A stretch of 64,000 nt of DNA from Actinomycetota bacterium (GCA_005773635.1 SXHN01000052.1:1-64000); one strand, 5' to 3'. Positions 18,473-28,060 are shown, numbered from the stretch's first letter. Numbers and translations are program-made. The notes: generated by a model not told the origin, from the letters alone.

Positions 18473-19246
18473 GTGGATGCGGCACGCTTTTCAACATTGT
18501 TTGATCTCACCGATCGAGTTGCGATCGTCACAGGAGGCACGCGAGGAATCGGACGCGCTTTGGCAGAAGGGCTCACCCTCGCGGGAGCCAAAGTGGTCAT
18601 AGCGAGCCGCAAACCCGACGCTTGTCAATCGACCCAGGACGCGCTGAACGCAATGGGCGGCGATGCATTCGGCGTTGCCACGCATTTAGGCGAACCCGCA
18701 GACATCGAAGAGTTAGTCGCGAAGGTGGCGGCACGCTTCGGCGCGATCGACATCGTGATCAATAACGCAGCGAATGCGCTGACGCAACCCACTGCGGAAA
18801 TCACCCAGGATGCGTGGGATAAGTCCTACGCGGTGAATCTTCAAGGTCCGGTGTTTTTGTGCAAGGCCGCGTACCCGTACCTTGTTGCGAGTTCCCATGC
18901 TGCGGTGTTGAATGTCATCTCAGTCGGCGCAATTACGTGGGCTCCAGGTATGGCAATGTACTCAGCCGGTAAGGCCGCGCTACTTTCGTTCACTCGAAAC
19001 ATGGCAGCGGAGTGGAGCGGCGTCGGGATCCGGGTCAACGCGCTTGCGCCGGGCACCGTCGACACCGACATGGTGCGCAACAACGGCCCCGAGGCCGCGG
19101 CGCGAATGGCCGAGATCAGCTTCATGAAACGCGCCGCGAACGCCGACGAGATGGTTGGTCCTGCGCTGCTACTCGTCTCGGATGCTGGGAGTTTCATCAC
19201 CGGTCAAATGGTTGTCGCCGACGGGGGATACGCCGTTCCGCGATAA
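18473..19246 (+). CDS. Short-chain dehydrogenase/reductase
   Basis: A classical SDR of 257 residues. The cofactor loop is TGGTRGIG, followed by NNAAN, a catalytic Ser in VISVGAI and YSAGK. An Arg after strand 2 (ASRKPD) suggests NADPH. The GTG start has AAGGAG seven bases upstream. It follows the homocysteine methyltransferase by 49 bases. The substrate cannot be predicted; similar enzymes serve as 3-oxoacyl reductases or alcohol dehydrogenases. Confidence 0.87.
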   Translation: MDAARFSTLFDLTDRVAIVTGGTRGIGRALAEGLTLAGAKVVIASRKPDACQSTQDALNAMGGDAFGVATHLGEPADIEELVAKVAARFGAIDIVINNAANALTQPTAEITQDAWDKSYAVNLQGPVFLCKAAYPYLVASSHAAVLNVISVGAITWAPGMAMYSAGKAALLSFTRNMAAEWSGVGIRVNALAPGTVDTDMVRNNGPEAAARMAEISFMKRAANADEMVGPALLLVSDAGSFITGQMVVADGGYAVPR

Positions 19247-19334
19247 ATCAAAACCGTGAGCAATTGCTTCGTTGGTTTCGATTCGATGCGCGGATAGCGT
19301 CGGTAACACGCCTTGCGCGCGCTAAACAACGACT

Positions 19335-20135
19335 ATGCCAATACTTGCGGCCAACGGAATCAACATCTACTACGAACAGCGTGGGGAAGGCCCACCCTTA
19401 CTGTTCTTCAATGGTTCAGGGTCGACGCTGGCCAGTAGTGAATTCTTGGTCGATGTATTCGCGCAACGCTTCACGGTGACCGCCCACGATCAACGGGGCT
19501 TGGGCGCTACCGATATACCCTCAGGACCGTATTCGATGCGAGATTACGCCGACGATGCAAACGAGTTGGTCGCAGCAATCGGCATCGACACGTGTGCCGT
19601 TGTCGGCATCAGTTTCGGCGGAATGGTCGCACAAGAGTTCGCAATTAGGTACCCGGAACGGGTGTCGCGGCTCGCTCTGCTGTGCACTTCCGCGGGCGGC
19701 GATGGGGGAGCGAGCTACCCTCTTCACGAGCTCGCAGATTTGCCGGAATCCGAACGCGCTTCGGTCGCAATGCAATTGCTCGATAGCCGTTTCTGTGACG
19801 CATGGTTCGCAAGCCACGCGGGCGATCGGTATCTGATGAAATCGATGACGCAACGCTCGCTCCTTCCCAAGAGTGATGAACAGGCACGCGGCGAACATGA
19901 ACAAATGCAAGCTCGCGCACATCACGACGTGTACAGCAGGTTGGCGCAGATCGCCACGCCTACCTTCGTCGCAGCAGGACGCTTCGACGGCATCGCACCC
20001 CCTGCCAACGCCATAGCCATCGCCAACGAGATTCCGGGCGCGGTACTCAAGCTCTATGACGGTGGCCACGCGTTCTTTGCCCAGGACTCGGCGGCATTTC
20101 CCGAAATTCTGAGTTTCCTCGCGGCAACGAGTTGA
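19335..20135 (+). CDS. Alpha/beta hydrolase
   Basis: A 266-residue single-domain alpha/beta hydrolase. The oxyanion region is FNGSGST, the nucleophile elbow GISFGGM, the acid AGRFDGIAPP and the base GGHAFFAQD. Overall pattern matches 3-oxoadipate enol-lactonase-like esterases. Its stop overlaps the start of trmL (TTGA), suggesting translational coupling with no obvious functional link. Confidence 0.85.
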   Translation: MPILAANGINIYYEQRGEGPPLLFFNGSGSTLASSEFLVDVFAQRFTVTAHDQRGLGATDIPSGPYSMRDYADDANELVAAIGIDTCAVVGISFGGMVAQEFAIRYPERVSRLALLCTSAGGDGGASYPLHELADLPESERASVAMQLLDSRFCDAWFASHAGDRYLMKSMTQRSLLPKSDEQARGEHEQMQARAHHDVYSRLAQIATPTFVAAGRFDGIAPPANAIAIANEIPGAVLKLYDGGHAFFAQDSAAFPEILSFLAATS

Positions 20136-20611
20136 GCGTGTTCCATGTCGTGTTGGTTGCTCCACAGATTGCGGGTAACACGGGTGCGATCATCCGACTG
20201 TGCGCAAACGCGGGCGCCCAACTCCATTTGATCGAGCCGTTAGGTTTTCACTTCGAAGCTGCCGCTCTACGCAGAGCGGGCCTCGATTACCACGATCTCG
20301 TCGATACAACTGTGTGGCCCACCATTGCTGCGTGTCAAGGCGCATTAGGAAATCTGCAACGATGGTTTGCTGCGAGTGGCCGTGGCGCCACTCGCTACGA
20401 CACCGTCGACTTTGCCGTCGGCGACGTGCTCGTCTTCGGGTGTGAGTCCGATGGTCTCTCGGCGGAGGTGCTCGCCGCGTTTGCGCCGACTCACCGCATT
20501 GCCATCCCGATGTGGCCTGAGAATCGCAGCATCAATTTGGCCAATGCGGTTTCGATCGTGATGTTCGAGGCTTGGCGCCAACTGGGATTTCCAGGCTCTA
20601 CCAACCCGTGA
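20132..20611 (+). CDS. trmL: tRNA (cytidine(34)-2'-O)-methyltransferase
   Basis: A 159-residue single-domain SPOUT (trefoil knot) methyltransferase that 2'-O-methylates the wobble base of tRNA-Leu. Diagnostic motifs are PQIAGNTGAIIRLCAN, IEPLGF, FGCESDGL, and PMWPENRSINLANAVSI, the knotted SAM-binding end. The TTG start overlaps the hydrolase stop; a GTG at 20138 is equally possible. Length is normal for TrmL. Confidence 0.92.
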   Translation: MSVFHVVLVAPQIAGNTGAIIRLCANAGAQLHLIEPLGFHFEAAALRRAGLDYHDLVDTTVWPTIAACQGALGNLQRWFAASGRGATRYDTVDFAVGDVLVFGCESDGLSAEVLAAFAPTHRIAIPMWPENRSINLANAVSIVMFEAWRQLGFPGSTNP

Positions 20612-20673
20612 CCGGACTTCGACCTCCCGACCGTGTAGTTTGCACCTATCGTGCAACAACCAAGGAGACCACG

Positions 20674-21513
20674 ATGATTCGCTTCCGCAACTTGAGTGTC
20701 TTGGCAGTCGGCGTGCTGTTCGCCGCTGCATGCGGGTCGTCGTCGCCCACCAAACCGGCACAAGACCCCACGACGACCACGAAGGCCAGCACCGAAACCA
20801 CGATGGATCCGGATATGGACCACAGTGGTGGCAATGAGCACGGCCACGAAGACGGCGAACACGACGAGAAAGAGGGTAAAGCTCGGCCTCTGGCGCTGTT
20901 ACCCGATGGCACCATCGATCCTGACAAAATCGACCTCAGTGGCACGCAGGGCGTGACGGCCGAGGAGCAAGCCAGGGCCGAGGCGCTCGTACGGGAGAGT
21001 GTGCTGAAGCTGCCGAAGTGGAAGAACTACGACGACGCAATCGCTGACGGGTTCAAATCGATCGGTGACGACATTACGGGCGAAGAACACGTCATTCGAT
21101 ACGACTGGATCGAAGACGACGTGATTCTCGACCCCACCCAACCCGAATCCTTGGTCTACAGCGTGAAGCGCGCGGATGACGGCACCGTCACCAAGACCCT
21201 TGAAGCAGCAATGTATTTGCTGCCTTCGAAGTACACACTCGAGAACCCGCCGGAGGTCGGCGGCAAATTGATGCAGTACCACATCCACAACAACCTGTGC
21301 TTCACCGTCGAAGACGCTCCGAAGGTGCGCGGGATCACCAACGAAAAAGGCGAATGTGCGCCACCGTTGGTGAAAGGCAACGAAAACTCGATGATCCACG
21401 TTTGGATTCGCAGCAATGAATGTGGCCCGTTCGCTGCGCTCGAGAGTGTCATTGCCGCCGGGCAGACCAAGTCTGGGGTCCGGGATTGCGATAAAGAACA
21501 TGGCTCTCACTAA
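20674..21513 (+). CDS. His/Asp-rich lipoprotein, unknown function
   Basis: A 279-residue exported lipoprotein: positive N-terminus, hydrophobic stretch and a lipobox-like AAAC near residue 19, then a Thr-rich linker and a metal-binding-looking segment dense in His, Asp and Glu (DMDHSGG, HGHEDGEHD). The rest is a folded domain with YHIHNNLCF, EMGECAP-like Cys spacing and CGPFAALES; two Cys pairs probably form disulfides. I do not recognise an enzyme; a metal-binding or chaperone role outside the membrane is possible. ATG 20674 has AAGGAGA upstream, so longer in-frame starts are rejected. It sits 25 bases before prcB, where other actinobacteria have pup. Confidence 0.75.
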   Translation: MIRFRNLSVLAVGVLFAAACGSSSPTKPAQDPTTTTKASTETTMDPDMDHSGGNEHGHEDGEHDEKEGKARPLALLPDGTIDPDKIDLSGTQGVTAEEQARAEALVRESVLKLPKWKNYDDAIADGFKSIGDDITGEEHVIRYDWIEDDVILDPTQPESLVYSVKRADDGTVTKTLEAAMYLLPSKYTLENPPEVGGKLMQYHIHNNLCFTVEDAPKVRGITNEKGECAPPLVKGNENSMIHVWIRSNECGPFAALESVIAAGQTKSGVRDCDKEHGSH

Positions 21514-21538
21514 GACGTGTGCAGTCGCTGAGTGAGGG

Positions 21539-22405
21539 ATGGCCATTACTCTTTGCGGCGAACCGATAACCTCCGGCCCAATGCAGACCAGCCCCCTCCC
21601 TCAGTTTTATGGCGCGACCGATCCCGGAGCTTCGTTTTTCGCTCTCATGCGGCGAACGTCTCCCGACATCACGCCGTTGCCGCTCGTCGACAGCATTCCG
21701 TTTGACGTAGCCCATGCCACCACGATTGTGGCGATACGGTGCGCCACCGGCGTGGTGATGGCGGGTGACCGCCGGGCGACTGCCGGTCACGCGATCGCGG
21801 GTCGCAGAATGGAAAAAGTTGCGCCCGCCGACGAATGGAGCGGCGTTGCGATCGCAGGTGCCGCGGGCATGGCAGTTGAGATGGTGCGACTCTTCCAGAC
21901 GCAGCTCGAGCACTACGAAAAGGTGCAGGGCGACGCCTTGAGTCTCGAAGGCAAAGCGAATCAGCTTGCCCAAATGGTACGAGCAAACCTCGGGATGGCG
22001 ATGCAGGGCTTCGTTGTAGTTCCGCTGTTTGCTGGCTACGACACGCGCCGCGACAGTGGGCGCGTATTCACCTTCGACGCCACTGGTGGTCGCTACGAAG
22101 AACTCGACTATGCGACGAGCGGTTCCGGTTCTGTGCACGCTCGCAACTGGATCAAAGCCTCCTGGTACGAGACAATCAGCACCGATGAAGCTGTCGATCT
22201 CGCGATTCGGTCGCTGTTTGCCGCGGCCGACGAAGATGCCGCAACCGGCGGCCCCGATCTGGTGCGGCGTATCTACCCTACGGTAGCGGTCATTGATGCG
22301 AAGGGGTATCAAGCGCTCAGCGACGACGCGATCGAAGAACGAGCCCAAGCGTTGTTATCCGGCCCCGAACGCGGCGCCAACGCACCCGGAGGTGCGGCGA
22401 AATGA
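21539..22405 (+). CDS. prcB: 20S proteasome beta subunit
   Basis: The catalytic subunit of the bacterial proteasome, 288 residues including a propeptide of about 60. The mature end begins at Thr61 (TTIVAIR); Asp17 (AGDRR) and Lys33 (RRMEK) of the mature numbering are present. The residue before the nucleophile is Ala (HA/TTIV), where this family nearly always has Gly. The C-terminal half holds HYEKVQG, MQGFVVVP and TGGPDLV as in other PrcB proteins. An ATG at 21581 would shorten the propeptide to 46. The gene overlaps prcA by four bases. Confidence 0.93.
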   Translation: MAITLCGEPITSGPMQTSPLPQFYGATDPGASFFALMRRTSPDITPLPLVDSIPFDVAHATTIVAIRCATGVVMAGDRRATAGHAIAGRRMEKVAPADEWSGVAIAGAAGMAVEMVRLFQTQLEHYEKVQGDALSLEGKANQLAQMVRANLGMAMQGFVVVPLFAGYDTRRDSGRVFTFDATGGRYEELDYATSGSGSVHARNWIKASWYETISTDEAVDLAIRSLFAAADEDAATGGPDLVRRIYPTVAVIDAKGYQALSDDAIEERAQALLSGPERGANAPGGAAK

Positions 22406-23085
22406 GCATGCCGTTCTACGTTTCCCCCGAACAAGTCATGAAAGACCGTGCGGAATACGCACGCAAAAACATTGCTCGTGGGCGTGATCTGGTTGCGTTG
22501 GAGTGCGCGATTGGCGTCGTGGTGGTAGCGGACAACGCGTCACGCACCCTTTCCAAAATCTCGGAAATTTACGACCGCATTGCGTTCGCGGCAGTGGGGA
22601 AGTACAACGAGTTTCAGATGCTGAAGGTCGCCGGTATCCGCCACGCCGACATGAAGGGATATTCGTACTCCCGAGAAGATGTGTCTGCTCGCGAACTCGC
22701 GTATGCGTACGCTCAGACGTTGGGCAACGTGTTTACCCATGAAATGAAACCGTACGAAGTCGAACTGCTCGTCGCCGAAGTGAGCGAGACTCCCGACGGC
22801 AACAACGAGCTTTATCATGTGTTCTACGACGGCGTTGTGATCGATGAACAGAACTTTTCAGTCCTCGGCGGCCATGCCGAATCGATTACCGAACTCCTCA
22901 AAGAAAAATACTCACCCGGTCTCAGCCTTGGCGACGCGATCAAACTCGGTGCGTTAGTGCTGGGCAATGGTGAGGCTGCCCTCGGTATTGATCGTCTCGA
23001 AGTATCGGCACTCGATCGCGAACGGGGCCGCCGCACATTTCGCCGAATCAAAGGTGATGAACTCGAAGGCTTCCTCGGCGCATAG
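22402..23085 (+). CDS. prcA: 20S proteasome alpha subunit
   Basis: A 227-residue structural subunit forming the outer rings and gate. The N-terminal YVSPEQVMKDRAEYARKNIA is the conserved gating helix H0, followed by ALECAIGVVVVADN. The end is acidic-poor and finishes LEGFLGA, without the GQYL-like tail seen in mycobacteria, so docking of regulators may differ. The ATG overlaps the prcB stop (ATGA). It is convergent with the DUF2007-type gene 21 bases on. Confidence 0.94.
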   Translation: MSMPFYVSPEQVMKDRAEYARKNIARGRDLVALECAIGVVVVADNASRTLSKISEIYDRIAFAAVGKYNEFQMLKVAGIRHADMKGYSYSREDVSARELAYAYAQTLGNVFTHEMKPYEVELLVAEVSETPDGNNELYHVFYDGVVIDEQNFSVLGGHAESITELLKEKYSPGLSLGDAIKLGALVLGNGEAALGIDRLEVSALDRERGRRTFRRIKGDELEGFLGA

Positions 23086-23106
23086 CCCGACTCGCGTGCC
23101 GAGGCA

Positions 23107-23490
23107 TCACAACACCAGATGTGCGAGTGGTGAACACGCAACGACGAGCAGCACTGCCGCGGTTGCTCGCAGGTGCCACTTTGCAGGGTGCTGTTGATTT
23201 CGGAACCGCTCTTCGGGGGTTTCGTCAAGGGCTTCATCGATGGCGGTCACCAACAACACGTAACTCGCCTCGTCAAGTTGATCGACGGGCACAAACACCT
23301 CAACTTCTGCCATTTCACCCACAGTGAGACGATAGGGGTTGCCAACCGCACCACGAAGCTGCACATCGAAACCTTCGTCGATGAGCCGAGCCCTGAGCAC
23401 CTCAGCGCGAAATTCCCCGGTCACAGTCGTGAGCCGCGCTAGCGCGATGTAGAAGGTGTCAGGCACACTCGTATTCTGGTCTGAGACCAT
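23107..23490 (-). CDS. DUF2007-like protein with C-terminal membrane anchor
   Basis: A 127-residue protein starting at ATG 23490 (MVSDQN). The first 85 residues match the pattern of putative signal-transducing DUF2007 domains: a small alpha/beta fold around VLRARLIDEGFDVQLRG and VEVFVPVDQLDEA. A basic segment and one hydrophobic helix at the C-terminus anchor it in the membrane. The frame extends upstream into the divergent pafA gene and that part is rejected. Function unknown; it sits between prcA and pafA but on the other strand. Confidence 0.7.
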   Translation of the reverse strand: MVSDQNTSVPDTFYIALARLTTVTGEFRAEVLRARLIDEGFDVQLRGAVGNPYRLTVGEMAEVEVFVPVDQLDEASYVLLVTAIDEALDETPEERFRNQQHPAKWHLRATAAVLLVVACSPLAHLVL

Positions 23491-23566
23491 CCGCCGATGC
23501 CAATGATTGCCGATCGAAGATACGAGCACGGCCCTACACTGCGGCACCGTTACCGCTGGAGGTTTG

Positions 23567-24925
23567 GTGGATCGTCGAATCTTCGGACTCGAGAATGAAT
23601 ACGGCGTCACGTGCACCCTGCGCGGGCAGCGCCGCCTCAGCCCCGACGAGGTAGCGCGTTACCTGTTTCGACGCGTCGTGAGCTGGGGCCGCTCAAGCAA
23701 CGTCTTTTTGGAAAACGGCGCTCGACTGTATCTCGATGTCGGTAGCCATCCGGAGTACGCGACCCCCGAGTGCGATTCGCTCCGCGACCTTGTGATCCAT
23801 GACAAAGCTGGTGAGCGAATCCTCGAAAGTCTCGTACAAAGCGCAGAACAACGCCTCGCAGAAGAAGGCATCCGCGGCGAGGTCTACCTCTTCAAGAACA
23901 ACACCGATTCTGCTGGCAATAGCTACGGCTGCCACGAGAACTACCTCGTCGAGCGCGACAACGACTTCTCAAAATCCACCGATGTGCTCATTCCGTTTCT
24001 CGTAAGCCGCCAGATTTACGCGGGCGCAGGCAAGGTGCTCCAGACTGCACGCGGCGCGATGTACTGCATTGCCCAAAGATCAGAACACATTTGGGAGGGT
24101 GTTTCGTCGGCGACCACAAGATCGCGACCGATCATCAACACTCGCGACGAGCCCCATGCCGATGCCGAGCGATTCCGCCGCCTGCATGTGATCGTCGGCG
24201 ATTCAAACATGAGCGAATACTCCACCTATTTGAAATGTGGAGCAGCTTCGCTCGTATTGCGCATGCTCGAGGAGGACGCGGCGCCGTGGAGAGACCTCAC
24301 GCTCGAAAATCCGATCCGAGCGATTCGCGAAATCAGCCATGACCCCACGTGCCGTCGCAAGGTGCGCCTTGCCAACGGACGCGAACTCTCGGCTTTTGAA
24401 ATCCAATCCGAGTACCTGACGCGTGCCTTGCGGTTTGCGAAACGCCGCGGCTTTACCGAACAAGAACAGCTTGCGCTCGACATGTGGGAACACGTGATGA
24501 CTGCCATCGAATCCGACCCATTGAAACTCACCACCGAAGTGGACTGGGTCATGAAGTACCACCTCATCGAACAGTACCGAGCCAAGCATGACCTCACCCT
24601 GGCGAGCCCACGGGTATCGCTCGTGGATCTTGCCTATCACGACATCACAAAGTCTCGTTCGTTGTATTCGATGATGGAACGTCGCGGTTTGGTCGAACGC
24701 ATGGTGACCGATGCCGAGATCACCACTGCGATGGACACTCCGCCACAAACCACTCGAGCGCGGCTTCGAGGAGCCTTTATCCAGCGCGCCAAAGAACGTA
24801 AACGCGACTACACCGTCGACTGGGTGCATCTGAAACTCAACGATCAAGCCCAACGCACGGTGCTGTGCAAAGACCCATTCAAGAGCCGCGACGAACGAGT
24901 AGAGCGACTGATCGCCAGCCTCTAG
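23567..24925 (+). CDS. pafA: Pup--protein ligase
   Basis: A 452-residue carboxylate-amine ligase of the glutamine-synthetase superfamily that joins the C-terminal Glu of Pup to substrate lysines. The N-terminal [14 protein letters not shown] holds the ATP/Mg Glu, and [15 protein letters not shown] holds catalytic Asp57. The family-specific C-terminal domain includes RKRDYTVDW. The GTG at 23567 has TGGAGG five bases upstream and gives exactly the length usual for PafA, so an upstream in-frame ATG at 23507 is rejected. The start DRRIFG marks PafA, not Dop. Neither dop nor pup is visible in the window. Confidence 0.95.
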   Translation: MDRRIFGLENEYGVTCTLRGQRRLSPDEVARYLFRRVVSWGRSSNVFLENGARLYLDVGSHPEYATPECDSLRDLVIHDKAGERILESLVQSAEQRLAEEGIRGEVYLFKNNTDSAGNSYGCHENYLVERDNDFSKSTDVLIPFLVSRQIYAGAGKVLQTARGAMYCIAQRSEHIWEGVSSATTRSRPIINTRDEPHADAERFRRLHVIVGDSNMSEYSTYLKCGAASLVLRMLEEDAAPWRDLTLENPIRAIREISHDPTCRRKVRLANGRELSAFEIQSEYLTRALRFAKRRGFTEQEQLALDMWEHVMTAIESDPLKLTTEVDWVMKYHLIEQYRAKHDLTLASPRVSLVDLAYHDITKSRSLYSMMERRGLVERMVTDAEITTAMDTPPQTTRARLRGAFIQRAKERKRDYTVDWVHLKLNDQAQRTVLCKDPFKSRDERVERLIASL

Positions 24926-25014
24926 CCCAGGGTTGGCGCGTTTGTGTACCGCCCACGGTCGACTTTCGCGCCATCGGTGGTTAGCGGCGGTGCACAGGGA
25001 GTTAGCTTCGCTGC

Positions 25015-26073
25015 ATGCCGTCGTTTCGTAGTGGGGTCGTGACTGAGATCCTGCTCACCAGGCCAGGGTTGCAAAGAATGCGCGTCGATCTTGATGGCGC
25101 GAATGCGTTGGCCTATGCGCTGACTGACGTCACCGGTTTCATTTCGACTGGGGATCGCGTCGTCATGAACACCACCGCTGTTGAACTCGGCTTGGGAACC
25201 GGCGGATGGCATGTCGTCCACTGGAATCTCAGTATCGATCACTTGGTGCAACCCGGCCCTGGCCACATCATGAAGGCTCGCTATACCAGTGTGCAATCCG
25301 ACGTCGGCAGCGCCGAAGAGTTGCATAGCGGAGCGCTCGCACGTCACGTTGTTCTCGCAGGGCTGCCCGTTGTCGTCGCGGTACTCCATAGTCAGGTGGC
25401 GGGGATTGTCGCAGCCGCACGCTCGCTCGCCCCGGGCGCGTGCATCGCGTACATCATGTCCGATGGCGCCGCCCTTCCAATTGCAATATCGGATCTCGTT
25501 TGCGACCTTGGCGACCTCGGCTGGATCGACAGCACGATTACCGCTGGAAACGCGTTCGGCGGGACGTACGAAGCCGTCAACGTTTGGTCGGCGCTCGCGA
25601 TTGCCCGCAACGTTGTACAAGCCGATCTTGTGGTGGTCGCGCCGGGACCGGGGGTTGTCGGTACCGGAACTCTGCTGGGCACAAGCAGTGTGGACATGGG
25701 CAGCCAACTCGATGCGGCCGGGGCCCTCGGCGGCAACGCCATTGCGACTGTGCGGGCGAGCGGTGCCGATGCACGGCCTCGCCACCAAGGTTTGTCGCAC
25801 CATTGTGTAACGGCATTGACGCTGATCACGCAACGCCGATGCACCGTCGCCGTCGCAGCGGGCGACTCCGGTAACGCGGTACGAGTCGAATGCGAGACCG
25901 CGGGAATTGCCGCCAAACACGACATTGTGACAGTTGAGATTCCCGACATCATCGATGTGTTCACCCGTGCTGGCCTCACGATCGCGTCGATGGGACGTCC
26001 GGCAGCCGAAGATCGCATGTTGTTCGAGTGCGCCGCTGCCGCCGGGGCGTTGGCCGCACAACACATTCTCTAG
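25015..26073 (+). CDS. DUF3866 family protein
   Basis: A 352-residue protein of the actinobacterial DUF3866 family, usually found beside paf genes. It is Ala/Gly/Val rich with a probable Rossmann-like core (VVVAPGPGVVGTGT), conserved HVVHWNLS early, GPGHIMKARYT, and LSHHCVTAL. No signal peptide or membrane segment is seen. Function is unknown. Its stop codon TAG forms the start of the likely -10 box of pafB. A long frame on the opposite strand is a shadow. Confidence 0.82.
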   Translation: MPSFRSGVVTEILLTRPGLQRMRVDLDGANALAYALTDVTGFISTGDRVVMNTTAVELGLGTGGWHVVHWNLSIDHLVQPGPGHIMKARYTSVQSDVGSAEELHSGALARHVVLAGLPVVVAVLHSQVAGIVAAARSLAPGACIAYIMSDGAALPIAISDLVCDLGDLGWIDSTITAGNAFGGTYEAVNVWSALAIARNVVQADLVVVAPGPGVVGTGTLLGTSSVDMGSQLDAAGALGGNAIATVRASGADARPRHQGLSHHCVTALTLITQRRCTVAVAAGDSGNAVRVECETAGIAAKHDIVTVEIPDIIDVFTRAGLTIASMGRPAAEDRMLFECAAAAGALAAQHIL

Positions 26074-26076
26074 AAT
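26050..26076 (+). promoter_or_regulatory. Candidate leaderless promoter of pafB
   Basis: TAGAAT at 26071-26076 lies six bases before the pafB ATG at 26083 and overlaps the TAG stop of the preceding gene. TTGGCC at 26050-26055 is a weak -35 with a 15-base spacer. Like the DUF2142 gene, pafB shows no Shine-Dalgarno sequence, so a leaderless transcript is likely. Confidence 0.45.
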
Positions 26077-26082
26077 CACTTC

Positions 26083-27015
26083 ATGGCCGACGGGGTAAGC
26101 AAAGTTGAGCGAGTTCTCAATGTGCTCGCCATCTTGCTCGACACCAGCCGCTTTCTCTCCCGCGCCGAAATTACGTCTTCGGTCGTGGGGTATCCCGAGA
26201 GCGACGTGGCGTGTCGCAGGACGTTCGAACGCGACAAGGAAACCCTGCGCGCCATGGGCGTGCCGATCATCACCCAACCGCTCGCCGACGGCGTCGACAC
26301 TGGTTACCGGGTGCGACCGAGCGATTACTTCCTCGCAGATCTGCATCTCTCCGACGACGAAGCCGCTGCACTCCAACTCGCGGTGAGCGCCGTCGCCCTT
26401 GATTCCCATGCGGGAGCAGGAGCCCTGCTCAAGCTCAGCGGAACACAAACCACGTCAGCTCCGCTTATCGCCGCGCTCCCTACCGCTCCCGCGCTCGCGG
26501 TGGTCTTCGACGCCATCCGCCAACGGGCCGAACTGAAATTCAGTTATCGCAATAAGTCCCGTCAAGTGCACCCGTGGGCACTGAGGTCGGAGCGCGGGCG
26601 TTGGTACCTCATCGCATTCGATCCTGCCGTTGGCGAACGGCGTACGTATCGAGCGGATCGCATCGATGACGTTCCCACCGTGCTGAACCCCGGCACTGTC
26701 GACATTCCCGCCGAAGGTACCTACGACACCTCCATCGGCGATGCCCCGTGGGATATCGGTGGCGGCGAAGCCCAGGAAGTGTGTGTCGCCTTCGACGCAC
26801 CCCATCACCTCGGAGCGCTTGAGCGCCTTGGTCCGGAAGCGACCAGTGAGGCCCTCCAAGACGGCCGATACGCGGTTCGGTTTTCGGCGACGAGCTTGGG
26901 GGCGGTGCGCAGTTTCGTGCTCGGTTTTCTCGAACATGCTGAAGTGATTGAACCGCCCGAATTGCGAGAGTCGATTATCAGCTGGTTGCAGTCGATCGCA
27001 GACGTCGCGTCGTGA
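26083..27015 (+). CDS. pafB: WYL-domain transcriptional regulator PafB
   Basis: A 310-residue regulator with an N-terminal helix-turn-helix (VERVLNVLAILLDTSRFLSR, then CRRTFERDKETLRAMG) and a WYL domain centred on GRWYLIAFDP with Arg-rich YRADRID. In mycobacteria PafB and PafC form a complex that activates DNA-damage genes independently of LexA, with single-stranded nucleic acid proposed as ligand. It overlaps pafC by four bases (GTGA). Confidence 0.92.
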   Translation: MADGVSKVERVLNVLAILLDTSRFLSRAEITSSVVGYPESDVACRRTFERDKETLRAMGVPIITQPLADGVDTGYRVRPSDYFLADLHLSDDEAAALQLAVSAVALDSHAGAGALLKLSGTQTTSAPLIAALPTAPALAVVFDAIRQRAELKFSYRNKSRQVHPWALRSERGRWYLIAFDPAVGERRTYRADRIDDVPTVLNPGTVDIPAEGTYDTSIGDAPWDIGGGEAQEVCVAFDAPHHLGALERLGPEATSEALQDGRYAVRFSATSLGAVRSFVLGFLEHAEVIEPPELRESIISWLQSIADVAS

Positions 27016-27983
27016 GTAACGGTCGCGCGATTGCAGAACATGAAATTCAACGCATTCTGGCGTTAGTTCCATGGCTCGTTGCAAACCCAGGCTCGTTGCG
27101 AACCGACGTAGCGCAGCGCTTCGGCATCTCCAGCGAACAACTCGATCAAGATCTTGATCTCATGCTGATGGTTGGTGTACCGCCCTACACCCCTGGCGAT
27201 TACATCGACGTCGATGACGATGGCGAAACGATCACGCTGCGGATGGCCGATTCATTCCGGCGGCCACCGCAGCTCACGGGCCCAGAAGGCCTTGCCGTTT
27301 TGGCTGCCGGACGGGCATTACTAGCGGTTCCCGGTTCCGACCCTGACGGGCCACTCGCAAGCGCGCTCGCCAAACTCGCCGACGCACTTGGCAACCCAAA
27401 CATTGCGGTGTCGATTGATGAACCACCACACCTCGCTATCGCTCGCGAGGCGGTCGAGGAACGCCGCGAACTCCAAATCACTTACTGGACTGCAAGTCGG
27501 GACGCGCAAACCAATCGTGTCGTGCAACCAAACGCAGTCTTTTTTGCCGAGGGTGCGTGGTATCTCGATGCTTGGTGTCGGCGGGCCGACGATGACCGGC
27601 TCTTTCGCGTGGACCGGATCCGTGCCGCACAACTCACGCCCACGAAGTTTCCTTCGAACGACGACTGGGTGCAGCGAGAAACGTTGTACCAACCCCGAGC
27701 GAACGATCCGCAAGTTTCGCTGGACGTGACGGCTGACGCCCGATGGGTAGGGGAGCAGTATCCCGCTGAGTCGATCGAAGATATGGCGCAAGGTGGCCAA
27801 CGCATCACACTACGCGTCAGCGAAGTCGCGTTCTTGGAACGCTTGGTGTTGCGGCTCGGGCCTAGCGCAAGCGTCGTGAAGGGTACAGGGCCCACAGATT
27901 TCTCAGCACAACAGTCTGCGCTGCGGGTGCTCGCCCGCTACGGTGCGACGACGGGCCACAACACCATGCCCAAACCTCACTAG
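27012..27983 (+). CDS. pafC: WYL-domain transcriptional regulator PafC
   Basis: A 323-residue partner of PafB starting at GTG that overlaps the pafB stop. The N-terminal domain (IQRILALVPWLVANPGSLRTDVAQ) is a winged helix, and the WYL motif is GAWYLDAWCRR with FRVDRIR. As in other species the pair probably acts as one heteromeric unit. The C-terminal extension domain (about 230-320) follows. It is separated from lepB by 77 bases. Confidence 0.92.
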   Translation: MSNGRAIAEHEIQRILALVPWLVANPGSLRTDVAQRFGISSEQLDQDLDLMLMVGVPPYTPGDYIDVDDDGETITLRMADSFRRPPQLTGPEGLAVLAAGRALLAVPGSDPDGPLASALAKLADALGNPNIAVSIDEPPHLAIAREAVEERRELQITYWTASRDAQTNRVVQPNAVFFAEGAWYLDAWCRRADDDRLFRVDRIRAAQLTPTKFPSNDDWVQRETLYQPRANDPQVSLDVTADARWVGEQYPAESIEDMAQGGQRITLRVSEVAFLERLVLRLGPSASVVKGTGPTDFSAQQSALRVLARYGATTGHNTMPKPH

Positions 27984-28060
27984 TCACGCTTTGCGCGAGT
28001 CCCTGTGGTGCCCACCGATCAGGCATAGGGATTGACAGAAACGATTGGCGCCACCGGTAT

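Noticed and set aside
20612-21538. A pup gene upstream of prcB
   Set aside because: The two spacers are 62 and 25 bases, too short, and no frame ends in the Gly-Gly-Glu/Gln tail.
24922-26448. 508-codon open frame on the minus strand
   Set aside because: It lies fully antisense to DUF3866 and the start of pafB, has no family features and biased composition; an artefact of GC-rich codon usage.
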